DNA of 64,000 nt from an uncultured Sulfitobacter sp. (GTDB lineage: Bacteria > Pseudomonadota > Alphaproteobacteria > Rhodobacterales > Rhodobacteraceae), in assembly GCF_947500075.1 (NCBI RefSeq), contig NZ_CANMQS010000001.1:930001-994000 (forward strand), in the 5' to 3' direction. Every line of letters begins with the position of its first letter. The stretch's first letter is position 1. Shown piece after piece: positions 56,901 through 64,000 of the stretch. Position numbers and translations under genes: made by a program. Below the pieces are notes generated by a model. It searched no databases. It worked only from the letters and a program-made list of their open reading frames with translations, and was not told the DNA's origin.

Positions 56901-57613
56901 GCGTTCTTTCCCAGATAGACGGCGCGCACATGGGGGTCTGACATCACGCGGTCCACGTGATCCTCCATCAACACGGCCCCTTGATGAAACACCGTCACCG
57001 TCTCCGCGATGGAGCGGATGAACTGCATGTCATGCTCCACAATCACCACCGCCGCACTGTGGGTGAGCGTGTGGATGATGTCGGTCATCCGGTCCACGTC
57101 CTGCGCGCTCATCCCCGCCGCAGGCTCATCCAGCAGCACCAGCCACGGATCAGCAACGGCCACAATCCCCAGTTCCACCCGCTGGCGTTCGCCATGCGCC
57201 AACTGCCCCAGCGGCGTGCGCGCAATCGCGCCCAGCGCCAGCCGGTCGATGATGTCATCGGCCCGCCCGCGCGCTTCCGCCACGGCATGAAACCGCCGTG
57301 CGGCCAGCCAGATGTTCTCATGCACGCTCAGCGCATCCATCACATTGGGCGTCTGCGTCTTGATCCCCACGCCGAGCGAGGCGATCTGATGCGGCTGCCA
57401 TCCCGTCACATCCTGCCCGCGCATGAACACATGCCCCTCCGTCGGGGTCAGCAAGCCCGTCACGCATTTGAAGAACGTCGATTTCCCCGCCCCGTTCGGC
57501 CCGATCAGACACCGCAACTCCCGCGCCTTGAGCTTGAAGTTCACGTTGTCACTGGCCGTCACGCCACCAAAGCGCATCGTCAGGGCGTGGGTTTCCAGCA
57601 CCGTCTCAGCCAT
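56897..57613 (-). CDS. ABC transporter ATP-binding protein (LivG/UrtD type)
   Basis: A 238-residue ATPase: Walker A GPNGAGKST, signature LAHGERQRVELG (UrtD/LivG-like variant), Walker B WLVLLDEPAAGMS and switch VVIVEHDM. Start at 57613, overlapping the permease gene by eight bases; 40 in-frame upstream codons lie inside the permease gene and are rejected. It is one of two ATPases of the importer, the other being the ATPase-amidase fusion. Confidence 0.93.
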   Translation of the reverse strand: MAETVLETHALTMRFGGVTASDNVNFKLKARELRCLIGPNGAGKSTFFKCVTGLLTPTEGHVFMRGQDVTGWQPHQIASLGVGIKTQTPNVMDALSVHENIWLAARRFHAVAEARGRADDIIDRLALGAIARTPLGQLAHGERQRVELGIVAVADPWLVLLDEPAAGMSAQDVDRMTDIIHTLTHSAAVVIVEHDMQFIRSIAETVTVFHQGAVLMEDHVDRVMSDPHVRAVYLGKNA

Positions 57614-58634
57614 GCCGCGCCCTCCGCATCCGGCGCGCGGCAGGTCTGCGCCGTGCCCGCCCAAAGGTGGCTTCAAACAGCCCGCTGATCGCTGGCACCA
57701 GCCCGCGCGGCAGGAACAGCACGAACAGCACAAGGATCAGACCGATGATCAGCGTGTTATCAATCATGCTCTGCTGGCCCAGCATGAACTTGAGATAAGC
57801 CAGCCCCGCAGCCCCGACAATCGGCCCCAGCCGGGTGCCCAGACCGCCAACAATGCACCAGATGATGATCTCCGCCGATTGCCCGAGGGAAAAGAGGTTC
57901 GGCGTGACAATCTCCCCCCAATTGGCAAAAAGCGCGCCCGCCAGCCCCGCAATCGCCGCGCCAATCGCAAACAGCACCGTCTTGCGCGCGGCCACGTCAT
58001 AGCCCATCAGCCCCATCCGGGTTTCATTCTCCCGAATGCCCACAGCAATGCGCCCGAAGGATGACCGCAGCAACCACGTCACCAGCAGAAACACGATCAC
58101 CAGCGCAACCGCGCAGACGTAGTAATAGGGAACACCCCAGATATAGGCATTTGGATCACCCGGCACGTTCAGCGTCTGAAATCCCGGTATCCCGTTGAAC
58201 CCGCCAATCCGCGCGTTGCCGATCACATATTGCGGCCCGGCGGTGGAATTGACGAATTTGAACAGGATCAGCGTCACCACCAGCGTGATCACCCCCAGAT
58301 AGACATCTGTCAGCCGCCCGTAGAACATCATCGCCCCCAGCAGCGCCGCGAACACCGCAGGCACCAGCACCGCCAGGATCATCGGCACCGTGCTTTCGCC
58401 GATGTTGATGGCGGCAATGGCATAGGTATAGGCGCCCAGCCCAAAGAACGCCGCCTGCCCGAAACACAGGATGCCCCCGAACCCCCAGATCAGCCCAAGG
58501 CTCAGCCCCAGCATCCCGTAGATGATCAGCACCGTCAGCGTGTAGGTGGTGATCAGCATCGGCATGATCCAGATCAACAGGGCCGACACCACCAGCGTGA
58601 TCAGCACATCCTGCGTCGCAGACCGCTCCATCAC
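57606..58634 (-). CDS. ABC transporter permease (LivM/UrtC type)
   Basis: A 342-residue permease with about nine to ten membrane helices. Family segments: YGMLGLSLGLIWGFGGILCFGQAAFFGLGAY (first part of the domain), RIAVGIRENETRMGLMGYDV (cytoplasmic coupling loop) and GGLGTRLGPIVGA. The C-terminus is very basic (RARRRPAARRMRRARHG). Its ATG overlaps the upstream permease stop by four bases. Confidence 0.93.
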   Translation of the reverse strand: MMERSATQDVLITLVVSALLIWIMPMLITTYTLTVLIIYGMLGLSLGLIWGFGGILCFGQAAFFGLGAYTYAIAAINIGESTVPMILAVLVPAVFAALLGAMMFYGRLTDVYLGVITLVVTLILFKFVNSTAGPQYVIGNARIGGFNGIPGFQTLNVPGDPNAYIWGVPYYYVCAVALVIVFLLVTWLLRSSFGRIAVGIRENETRMGLMGYDVAARKTVLFAIGAAIAGLAGALFANWGEIVTPNLFSLGQSAEIIIWCIVGGLGTRLGPIVGAAGLAYLKFMLGQQSMIDNTLIIGLILVLFVLFLPRGLVPAISGLFEATFGRARRRPAARRMRRARHG

Positions 58635-59497
58635 ATCTTATCCTTGAAAAAGCGTCCGGTGATGCCCTGCGGCATGGCACGCAGCAGCACGACAGCGGCG
58701 ACCAGCAAGGCAACCTCTCCAATCACCGGGGAGATGGCGAAGGTGAAGATCTGGTTCACCAAACCAAAGGCCGTGGCCGAACTGACCAGCCCTGCGATCA
58801 ATGACGGCCCCCCTGCGATCACGGTGATAAACGCCTCCGCGATATAGGCCCCGCCCGATGTCGGGACGAGGCCCACCAATGGCGCCAGCACCGCCCCCGC
58901 CAGACCAGACAGCGCAGAGCCGCAAAAGAACGTCGCCATATAGATGCGGTCCGGGCTGTAGCCCAATGCGGCGGCCATATCCGACCGCTGCATCGTGCCG
59001 CGCGCGATCAGCCCGGCGCGCGTGCCGCGCAGGATGGCGTACATCGCAATCACCAGCACAATCGACACCACGATAATGAAAAAGTTGTACCCGTTGATCT
59101 GATACCCCCCCACGGCAAAACCGGGGATCGGGGTTGAGATGCCGGTGGTCGTATTGCCAAAGATCATCGTGGCCAGCCCAATGAACACAAGGCTCAACCC
59201 CCATGTCGCCAGCATTGTATCGACCAGCCGCCCGTAGAGGTGCCGGATCACCAGCCGCTCCACGATCAGCCCGATCAGCCCCACCACCAGCGGCGCAATC
59301 ACCAGCATCGCGACAAAGACATTCACGCCCAGCCCGACAGCTGTGATGGTCGCATAACCGCCCATCATCATGAACTCACCATGGGCCAGATTGATGACTT
59401 TCATCATGCCGAAAACAATCGCCAGCCCCGCACTGATCAAAACCAGTGACGCCACCGCATAGAGCATTTCAACAAGGATGACGAAGCTAAGATCCAT
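58631..59497 (-). CDS. ABC transporter permease (LivH/UrtB type)
   Basis: A 288-residue permease with eight or so membrane helices. Typical segments: GLAIVFGMMKVINLAHGEFMMMGGY near the N-terminus, TRAGLIARGTMQRSDMAAALGYSPDRIY (coupling loop) and FITVIAGGPSLIAGLVSS. It lies 70 bp after the binding-protein gene and is coupled to the LivM-type permease by ATGA. Confidence 0.93.
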   Translation of the reverse strand: MDLSFVILVEMLYAVASLVLISAGLAIVFGMMKVINLAHGEFMMMGGYATITAVGLGVNVFVAMLVIAPLVVGLIGLIVERLVIRHLYGRLVDTMLATWGLSLVFIGLATMIFGNTTTGISTPIPGFAVGGYQINGYNFFIIVVSIVLVIAMYAILRGTRAGLIARGTMQRSDMAAALGYSPDRIYMATFFCGSALSGLAGAVLAPLVGLVPTSGGAYIAEAFITVIAGGPSLIAGLVSSATAFGLVNQIFTFAISPVIGEVALLVAAVVLLRAMPQGITGRFFKDKM

Positions 59498-59567
59498 GGT
59501 GCCTGCCGTCTGAAAAAGGAAGATGTCAGGGCAACCCAGGCCGCCCCGACAGGATGCGCATCAAAGA

Positions 59568-60788
59568 TCAGATTTCGATCTCATACTGTGTGTTGTCATC
59601 CGGATTGGCTTGCAGATCACACACCGCCTGCGTGTCGATAGGCGCACGCTGCGGCAGCGTCTCGACCACTGTCATGCCCTGCCCTTCGAACTCCATGATA
59701 TGCACATCCAGCGTGGCGTGGTGCGTCTGCGGATCAATCGTCACCTTGCCCGCAGGCCCTTCGATTGAAATGCCCGTCTCCAGCGCGTCAATCACCGCGT
59801 CGCGGTCGACACTGCCCGCTTTGCGCACGCCTTCGGCCCACAGCATGATCCCCTGATAGGTGGACACCGCAAGCTCGTGGATGGCAGTGGTATCGCCGTA
59901 TTCCGCCTCCCACTTCTCCTTGAAGGCCACGTTGGATGGGGTCTCCAACTCCTGACTGTAATTGTAGGCAACCATGATGCCGTTGCCTTCCTCAGGCGTC
60001 AGTACCTTGTGCTCATTGCCCACTCCCATCGTGGTGGACGCTAGCGGGATCTTGTCCTTCATGCCCGCCGCAGCCCACTGCCGGAAGAACGACAGATGCG
60101 CACCCCCCACAAGCGGGGCAAAAACCAGATCAGGCGCGGTCTGCTGGATCTTGGTGATGGTGGAGCCGAAGTCGGAGACATCCAGCGGGAAGAAATCCGT
60201 CGCCACGACCTCACCACCGTTGTCTTCGACAAACTTCTGGATCCAGCGCGCGGTGATTTGGCCGTAGTTATAATCCGCCGCCAGAATATGCACCTTCGGG
60301 CCCGATTTACCCATCGCATAGGGCACCAAGACCTCAACCTGCTGGGCAGGTGTCACGCCGGTGACAAAGATGTTGCGGTCACACACGCCGCCTTCGTACT
60401 GCACGTTGTAGAAATACAGCGTCTTGGTCTTGCGCATCGTCTGGCGGATCGCCTCACGGGAGGCCGACAGAATACCCCCATGCACCACATCCACCTGATC
60501 CTGCCGGGTCAGCTGCTGGGCGTATTGTGAATAGAGCGCCATGTCCGACTGCGTGTCATAGGCCGCAACCTCGACCTGCTTGCCCAACAGGCCGCCCGCG
60601 TCGTTGATCTCTTTCACCGCCAGCCGCATCGCCTGATCCATCGGCTTGCCGTAGGCGTCAAAGATCCCGGATGTATCCAGGATCGATCCCAGCTGGATCG
60701 TATCCGCCGCCAGCGTGACGGTCGGCAGCAGTCCCGCTGCGGTCAGGGTGGCGGCACCGCCAAGCAATTCTCTTCTGTTCAGAGACAT
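59568..60788 (-). CDS. ABC transporter substrate-binding protein (urea/amide type)
   Basis: A 406-residue periplasmic binding protein of the UrtA/FmdD/AmiC branch. The signal peptide starts MSLNRRELLGGAATLTAAG, with a twin-arginine-like NRREL motif, and ends near LAADT. The mature part has LGSILDTSGIFDAYGKPMDQ, VVHGGILSASREAIRQ, YNVQYEGGVCDRNIF and HILAADYNYGQITARW. The branch binds urea or short amides rather than leucine. It is the first gene of the operon after the flotillin-like gene. The ligand is inferred as an amide from the amidase and acyl-CoA synthetase in the same operon. Confidence 0.9.
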   Translation of the reverse strand: MSLNRRELLGGAATLTAAGLLPTVTLAADTIQLGSILDTSGIFDAYGKPMDQAMRLAVKEINDAGGLLGKQVEVAAYDTQSDMALYSQYAQQLTRQDQVDVVHGGILSASREAIRQTMRKTKTLYFYNVQYEGGVCDRNIFVTGVTPAQQVEVLVPYAMGKSGPKVHILAADYNYGQITARWIQKFVEDNGGEVVATDFFPLDVSDFGSTITKIQQTAPDLVFAPLVGGAHLSFFRQWAAAGMKDKIPLASTTMGVGNEHKVLTPEEGNGIMVAYNYSQELETPSNVAFKEKWEAEYGDTTAIHELAVSTYQGIMLWAEGVRKAGSVDRDAVIDALETGISIEGPAGKVTIDPQTHHATLDVHIMEFEGQGMTVVETLPQRAPIDTQAVCDLQANPDDNTQYEIEI

Positions 60789-60833
60789 CTCTATGTCCTC
60801 CGTTGGTTCGTTTCAGGTCAGGGTGAATTCAGG

Positions 60834-62438
60834 TCACTCTTTGGGTTTCGGGTCGTCTTTCGCTTTGATCCGGTTGGCGTAATCCGCCGTGCGGCCTGCG
60901 GTGGGCACATCGAAATCCATGCCGATCTCCTCGCCCATCTGCTTCATGGCAGGCAGCCGCACGGCCATGCCAAGGATCTGATCCATCGCGGCACCAAAGG
61001 CACTATCCACGCCTTCGCCACCCGAGGACACACCGCCGCCCGATCCGCCAATCTGGTTGATCCGGATGGAATCGATCTTTTCCACCGGCTTCATCATCTG
61101 GGTCATGATCTCCGGCATCTTCTCCAGCTTGCGCTCTTCCAGCCGCATGCGGATCACCGCGTCGCTCAGGGTGTTCTCTGCGGTGTTGAGCGCGGCATGC
61201 CCCGCCGCCTGCGCTTCCATCGCAGATTTCTCCGCCTCGGCTGTGGCGGTCCGTGCGGTGGCTTCTGCCTGTGCGCGGGCCAGCAACGTGCTCACGTCGC
61301 TCTTGACCTGCGCATCCTCCAACTCGATGTCGCGCTCCTGCTTGAGCTTGGCGATCTCACGCTCGCGCTGGGTCACGGCGCGTTCTTTCTGGGCCTGCAC
61401 ATTCTCGGCGGCCAGAATGACCTGCGCACGCGCTTCTTCCTCATCCGCCTTGGCCTTGGCCTGCTTGGCGCGGGCCTGTGCCAGTTTGATGTCATTGGCG
61501 ATCTGGGCTTCCTCCAACTCCAGCAGCGCCCGCATCTCCGCCTTGCGCAGCGTCTCGTCATTGGCCACCTGCGCGGCTTTTGTCTCCTGCTCCTGCTGGA
61601 TGCGCATGGTCTCCGACGCCCGCAGCGCTTCGGCTTTCGCCTGCGCCGACCGGCTTTCCGCTTCCGCTTCCAGCCTGGACAGATGCTCCCGCTGGGCGAT
61701 CTCCGCTTCCCGCTCCGCTTGCTGTAGCTCAATCTGGCGCTGGTGCTGGGACAACCGATGCTCCCGCACGGCCACTTCCGTGCTGGTCTCAACCGCGATG
61801 CGCGCCTTGCGCTCTTCGGCGACCATCTCTGCCAAACGCCGCATGCCACGGGCCGCGAAGGTGTTGTTCTCATCCCTTTGGGCAAAATCGCTCTGATCCA
61901 CGGAAATCAGCGCGACCGATACCAGATCAAGCCCCAGCCGTGCCGCGTGGGCCGTGACCATCTCCGACACCTCTTGCGTGAAGGCCCCACGGTTCATGTG
62001 AATGTCATTCAATTCCCGCGCCGCAGCCGCCGTCTGGACCGCATTGGCCAGCGGTCCGGCCAGCACATCCTCAAACGCCTCTCCCCCCCGCGCGATGCGG
62101 TGGCCAAAAGCCTGCGCGGCCGTCGCGATGCTCTGGTCATCGGCCGCCACGCGCAGGTCAAACTCCATCACGACATCCGCGCGTAACGGGTCCGCCGTCA
62201 GCACCGCGTCGCGCCCCGTGCGGGTCACCGAAACGGAGGCGGTCTGCATCGACACACGCTGCACCTGATGGACAATCGGCAGCGACACACAGCCCCCGTC
62301 CGTCAGCACGCGGCGCCCGCCCATACCGGTACGCACCAGCGCGCTTTCCAGCGTCGCCTTGGCGTAGAAGCGTTGCAGGAACCAGACCCCGATCAACAGG
62401 GCGATCACCAGAATGACAAGTGCCAGAAGCCAGTACAC
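60834..62438 (-). CDS. Flotillin-like protein
   Basis: A 534-residue SPFH-domain protein: one N-terminal membrane helix (about 2-24, LLALVILVIALLIGVWFLQ), an SPFH domain (about 25-205) and a long heptad-rich coiled coil (about 205-430) with the Ala/Glu-rich repeats of flotillins, then a short Gly-rich tail. A GTG start at 62436-62438, spaced eight bases from GGGAG, fits better than an ATG 29 codons upstream that lacks a ribosome binding site. It organises membrane domains in other bacteria. It is 45 bp upstream of the binding-protein gene, so it is likely in the same operon, which is unusual. Confidence 0.85.
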   Translation of the reverse strand: MYWLLALVILVIALLIGVWFLQRFYAKATLESALVRTGMGGRRVLTDGGCVSLPIVHQVQRVSMQTASVSVTRTGRDAVLTADPLRADVVMEFDLRVAADDQSIATAAQAFGHRIARGGEAFEDVLAGPLANAVQTAAAARELNDIHMNRGAFTQEVSEMVTAHAARLGLDLVSVALISVDQSDFAQRDENNTFAARGMRRLAEMVAEERKARIAVETSTEVAVREHRLSQHQRQIELQQAEREAEIAQREHLSRLEAEAESRSAQAKAEALRASETMRIQQEQETKAAQVANDETLRKAEMRALLELEEAQIANDIKLAQARAKQAKAKADEEEARAQVILAAENVQAQKERAVTQREREIAKLKQERDIELEDAQVKSDVSTLLARAQAEATARTATAEAEKSAMEAQAAGHAALNTAENTLSDAVIRMRLEERKLEKMPEIMTQMMKPVEKIDSIRINQIGGSGGGVSSGGEGVDSAFGAAMDQILGMAVRLPAMKQMGEEIGMDFDVPTAGRTADYANRIKAKDDPKPKE

Positions 62439-62508
62439 CAAATGCTCTCCCGTCGTATCACGCCACCCGGAATGGGTCGCGCAGTCCCTGACGGGTACGG
62501 TGATCAAT

Positions 62509-62551
62509 ATTACTTTCCGTTTCAAGTGTTTTATTTGAACAGGAAAGTAAT
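62509..62551. promoter_or_regulatory. Inverted repeat ATTACTTTCC/GGAAAGTAAT upstream of the flotillin-like gene
   Basis: Perfect 10-base arms at 62509-62518 and 62542-62551, with an inner TTCAA/TTGAA pair. It lies between the AmiC-like stop codon and the flotillin-like start. It is AT-rich against a GC-rich background. There is no T-run, so it may be an operator as well as a weak terminator. The decamer recurs at 63732-63741. Confidence 0.5.
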
Positions 62552-62569
62552 TCTTCTTTTAGGTATGAA

Positions 62570-63721
62570 TTACAGCACCTTAAAGTCGCAAAACTGCATG
62601 CCATCCGCCCGCGCAAGATAGACAGCAGGGCGTTTGCGGCTGACTTTCCGGGCAAAGCTGCGGCCGGTTTCGTGAATCACCGGCAGGCTGTCGCGGGTGG
62701 AACGCTGCTGCCAGACGTCATCGAAATCGCGCAGCAGCGCTTCAAGGTAATGCAGCCCTTCATAGGTCGATTGCCCCAGCGCATTCAGCGTCGGGGCCAT
62801 GTCCCCGTGCAGCGCGTAATAGCGTTCCTTGAAGCAGGCATTCGCCTCGGTCGAGATTGCGCCGAAGTAGGAGGAGACCGAGAACAACCGTTCCAGATTG
62901 CCCTCCCCACAAGCCATCAAGCCGTTCTCTTCCAGCGCGCAGGACAGCCGGACGATGGATTTATGCAAGCCCCGCCGCCCGAACTCCCGATTGAAATTCA
63001 CCGCATCCTGCCCCACCAGCGACACCAGCACCGCATCCGCGCCAGAGGCTTCCAGCCGGTTCACCAGCTCCGTCATGGTGGGCAGGCCAAATGGCACATA
63101 GCACTCCATGGCCAGTTCCGCGTCCATCTGGCGAAGACAGGTCTTGGCATAGGAATGCGAACTGCGCGGCCAGACGTAGTCATTGCCAATCAACGCCCAT
63201 CTGCGCAGCCGGAAGGCCTGCTGCAACATCGCCATGGCGGGTCCAAGCTGCTCCTGCGGGGTCTCCCCGATGGCGAACAGCCCCGGCGTGGTCTCTCCCC
63301 CTTCATAAAGCGGCGTGTAGATGTAGGGGATACGCTGGCGCACGACCTTGGACAATCGCTGCCGCACCGCACTCAGGTGCATGCCGACAATCGCATCAAT
63401 CGCCCCAAGCTCAATCAGCTCGTTCATGATCTCTTCGATGGGTTCCCCGGCTTCCACCGCGGCATCGATCATGATGAGTTGAACACGCCGCCCCTGAATG
63501 CCCTTGTTGCGGTTCAGTTCTTCCACCGCGACCTGCGCGCAGGAAATACACGAGGGTGCCCAGATCCCCGCAGGCCCGCACATCGGGATCAGCAGCGCAA
63601 CGCGAAAGGCGCCGGACGCATAATGATCCCCGCCCGTGCGGAAATCTGCCAGTTCAATCGGCGCCGCAATGCTCCCGGATTTACGTCCCAGATCCACGTC
63701 CCCCTTGGACAACCCGCACAT
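62570..63721 (-). CDS. AmiC-like substrate-binding protein without signal peptide
   Basis: About 383 residues of the type 1 periplasmic-binding fold, closest by eye to AmiC, the cytosolic amide sensor of Pseudomonas, and to UrtA/FmdD binding proteins: VALLIPMCGPAGIWAPS, AQVAVEELNRNKGIQGRRV, VGMHLSAVRQ, YTPLYEGGE and IGNDYVWPRSSHSYAK. No signal peptide is seen, so it should be cytoplasmic. The start is uncertain: ATG at 63721, TTG at 63748 or GTG at 63697. AmiC controls the antiterminator AmiR; no AmiR gene is adjacent, but a MarR gene is divergent. It probably senses the amide imported by the operon. Confidence 0.82.
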   Translation of the reverse strand: MCGLSKGDVDLGRKSGSIAAPIELADFRTGGDHYASGAFRVALLIPMCGPAGIWAPSCISCAQVAVEELNRNKGIQGRRVQLIMIDAAVEAGEPIEEIMNELIELGAIDAIVGMHLSAVRQRLSKVVRQRIPYIYTPLYEGGETTPGLFAIGETPQEQLGPAMAMLQQAFRLRRWALIGNDYVWPRSSHSYAKTCLRQMDAELAMECYVPFGLPTMTELVNRLEASGADAVLVSLVGQDAVNFNREFGRRGLHKSIVRLSCALEENGLMACGEGNLERLFSVSSYFGAISTEANACFKERYYALHGDMAPTLNALGQSTYEGLHYLEALLRDFDDVWQQRSTRDSLPVIHETGRSFARKVSRKRPAVYLARADGMQFCDFKVL

Positions 63722-63726
63722 TCCAA

Positions 63727-63758
63727 TTGAAATTGCTTTCCAAGTCAATTAATTTCAA
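63727..63758. promoter_or_regulatory. TTGAAATT/AATTTCAA dyad between the AmiC-like and MarR genes
   Basis: Perfect eight-base arms TTGAAATT (63727-63734) and AATTTCAA (63751-63758) with a 16-base spacer in the divergent gap. It also contains ATTGCTTTCC (63732-63741), nearly the same decamer as in the inverted repeat at 62509-62551. Likely binding site for the MarR-type regulator. Confidence 0.5.
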
Positions 63759-63784
63759 CCGATAACAAGCAGAGGCGTGCAAAG

Positions 63785-64000
63785 ATGACTGGCACAGGGC
63801 AATTTGACAAAAATCTATCCTATGCGCTGGCCGCCGCGCATCGGAACGTGAACCAACTGCTGAACGCACGGCTGAAGAAACACGGCATCCAGATTGAAGC
63901 CTGGCGGGTGATGGAATGCCTCGATGCCGGTGAAAAGCTCACCATGGGGGAGCTGGCCAGACGCGCGCTGATCAACCCGCCGACCTTGAGCAAACTGGTG
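63785..64000 (+). CDS. MarR-family transcriptional regulator, N-terminal part
   Basis: Seventy-two codons are present before the window ends. The sequence includes SYALAAAHRNVNQLLNARLKKHGIQIEAWRVMECL and the helix-turn-helix start TMGELARRALINPPTLSKLV, which is the MarR winged-helix pattern. An AGAGG box lies nine bases before the ATG. It is divergent from the AmiC-like gene and shares a dyad-rich 63-bp gap with it, so it probably regulates that gene and perhaps the flotillin/transporter operon. Confidence 0.85.
   Translation, partial: MTGTGQFDKNLSYALAAAHRNVNQLLNARLKKHGIQIEAWRVMECLDAGEKLTMGELARRALINPPTLSKLV

Noticed and set aside
62439..62525. Extended flotillin-like start at 62525
   Set aside because: The extra 29 codons lack a ribosome binding site and place a hydrophilic stretch before the membrane helix; the GTG at 62438 has GGGAG at good distance.

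Overview
The window comes from an alphaproteobacterium of the Rhodobacterales, most likely a marine Roseobacter-group bacterium. The evidence is high GC content with strong GC-ending codons, an RpoE-ChrR singlet-oxygen system with ZAS-cupin spacing, a VPLPA-type C-terminal sorting signal, and family members typical of the group (DUF1674, DUF3035, DUF3833, DUF1365, DUF4173, DUF1643). The species cannot be named from the sequence alone. No rRNA, tRNA, CRISPR array, intact insertion sequence or prophage was seen.

Layout. 0-9.8 kb: the start of an acyl-CoA synthetase, a hybrid histidine kinase with an OmpR-type regulator, an M20-type amidohydrolase, an orphan formate dehydrogenase alpha subunit, a histidine phosphatase, a GST and a class III adenylate cyclase. 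9.8-15.9 kb: a five-gene overlapping operon (flavoprotein, DUF1365, MFS, DUF3833, SDR) divergent from rpoE-chrR, with matching ECF-type promoters on both sides. 16-33 kb: mostly minus-strand housekeeping genes (rmuC, mutL, a CreBC-like two-component pair with a DUF4173 membrane protein, two M16 peptidases, a DUF3035 lipoprotein, lspA, purH, a heparinase-like protein, rsmB, dapB). 33-46 kb: the conserved series rbfA, truB, rpsO, pnp, stretched by three blocks of inserted genes (phosphodiester glycosidase and enoyl-CoA hydratase; membrane protein, DUF1643 and RTX protein; ArsR-SRPBCC pair, amidase, glycine amidinotransferase and DUF1304), with short dispersed repeats beside several of the insertions. 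46.5-47.6 kb: a doubly broken SGNH-type secreted protein gene.

47.9-64 kb is the metabolic highlight. A plus-strand unit encodes creatinase, a LysR regulator and a single-chain FAD/GcvT sarcosine or dimethylglycine dehydrogenase: creatine to sarcosine plus urea, then to glycine plus a one-carbon unit. Facing it is a tight minus-strand operon for an ABC importer of the urea/amide/branched-chain amino acid family. In this operon the LivF-type ATPase is fused in frame to a complete amidase, and the last gene is an acyl-CoA synthetase. Upstream lie a flotillin-like protein, an AmiC-like receptor without signal peptide and a divergent MarR regulator. I infer that the operon imports an amide, hydrolyses it and activates the acid with CoA. 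An arginine:glycine amidinotransferase sits about 5 kb from the creatinase, so guanidino compounds recur in this part of the chromosome.

Other unexplained structure: a promoter-plus-terminator unit upstream of mutL (small RNA or leader), a five-unit 11-bp tandem array 240 bp before pnp, stacked inverted repeats in the creatinase leader, and a decamer repeated around the flotillin and AmiC-like genes.
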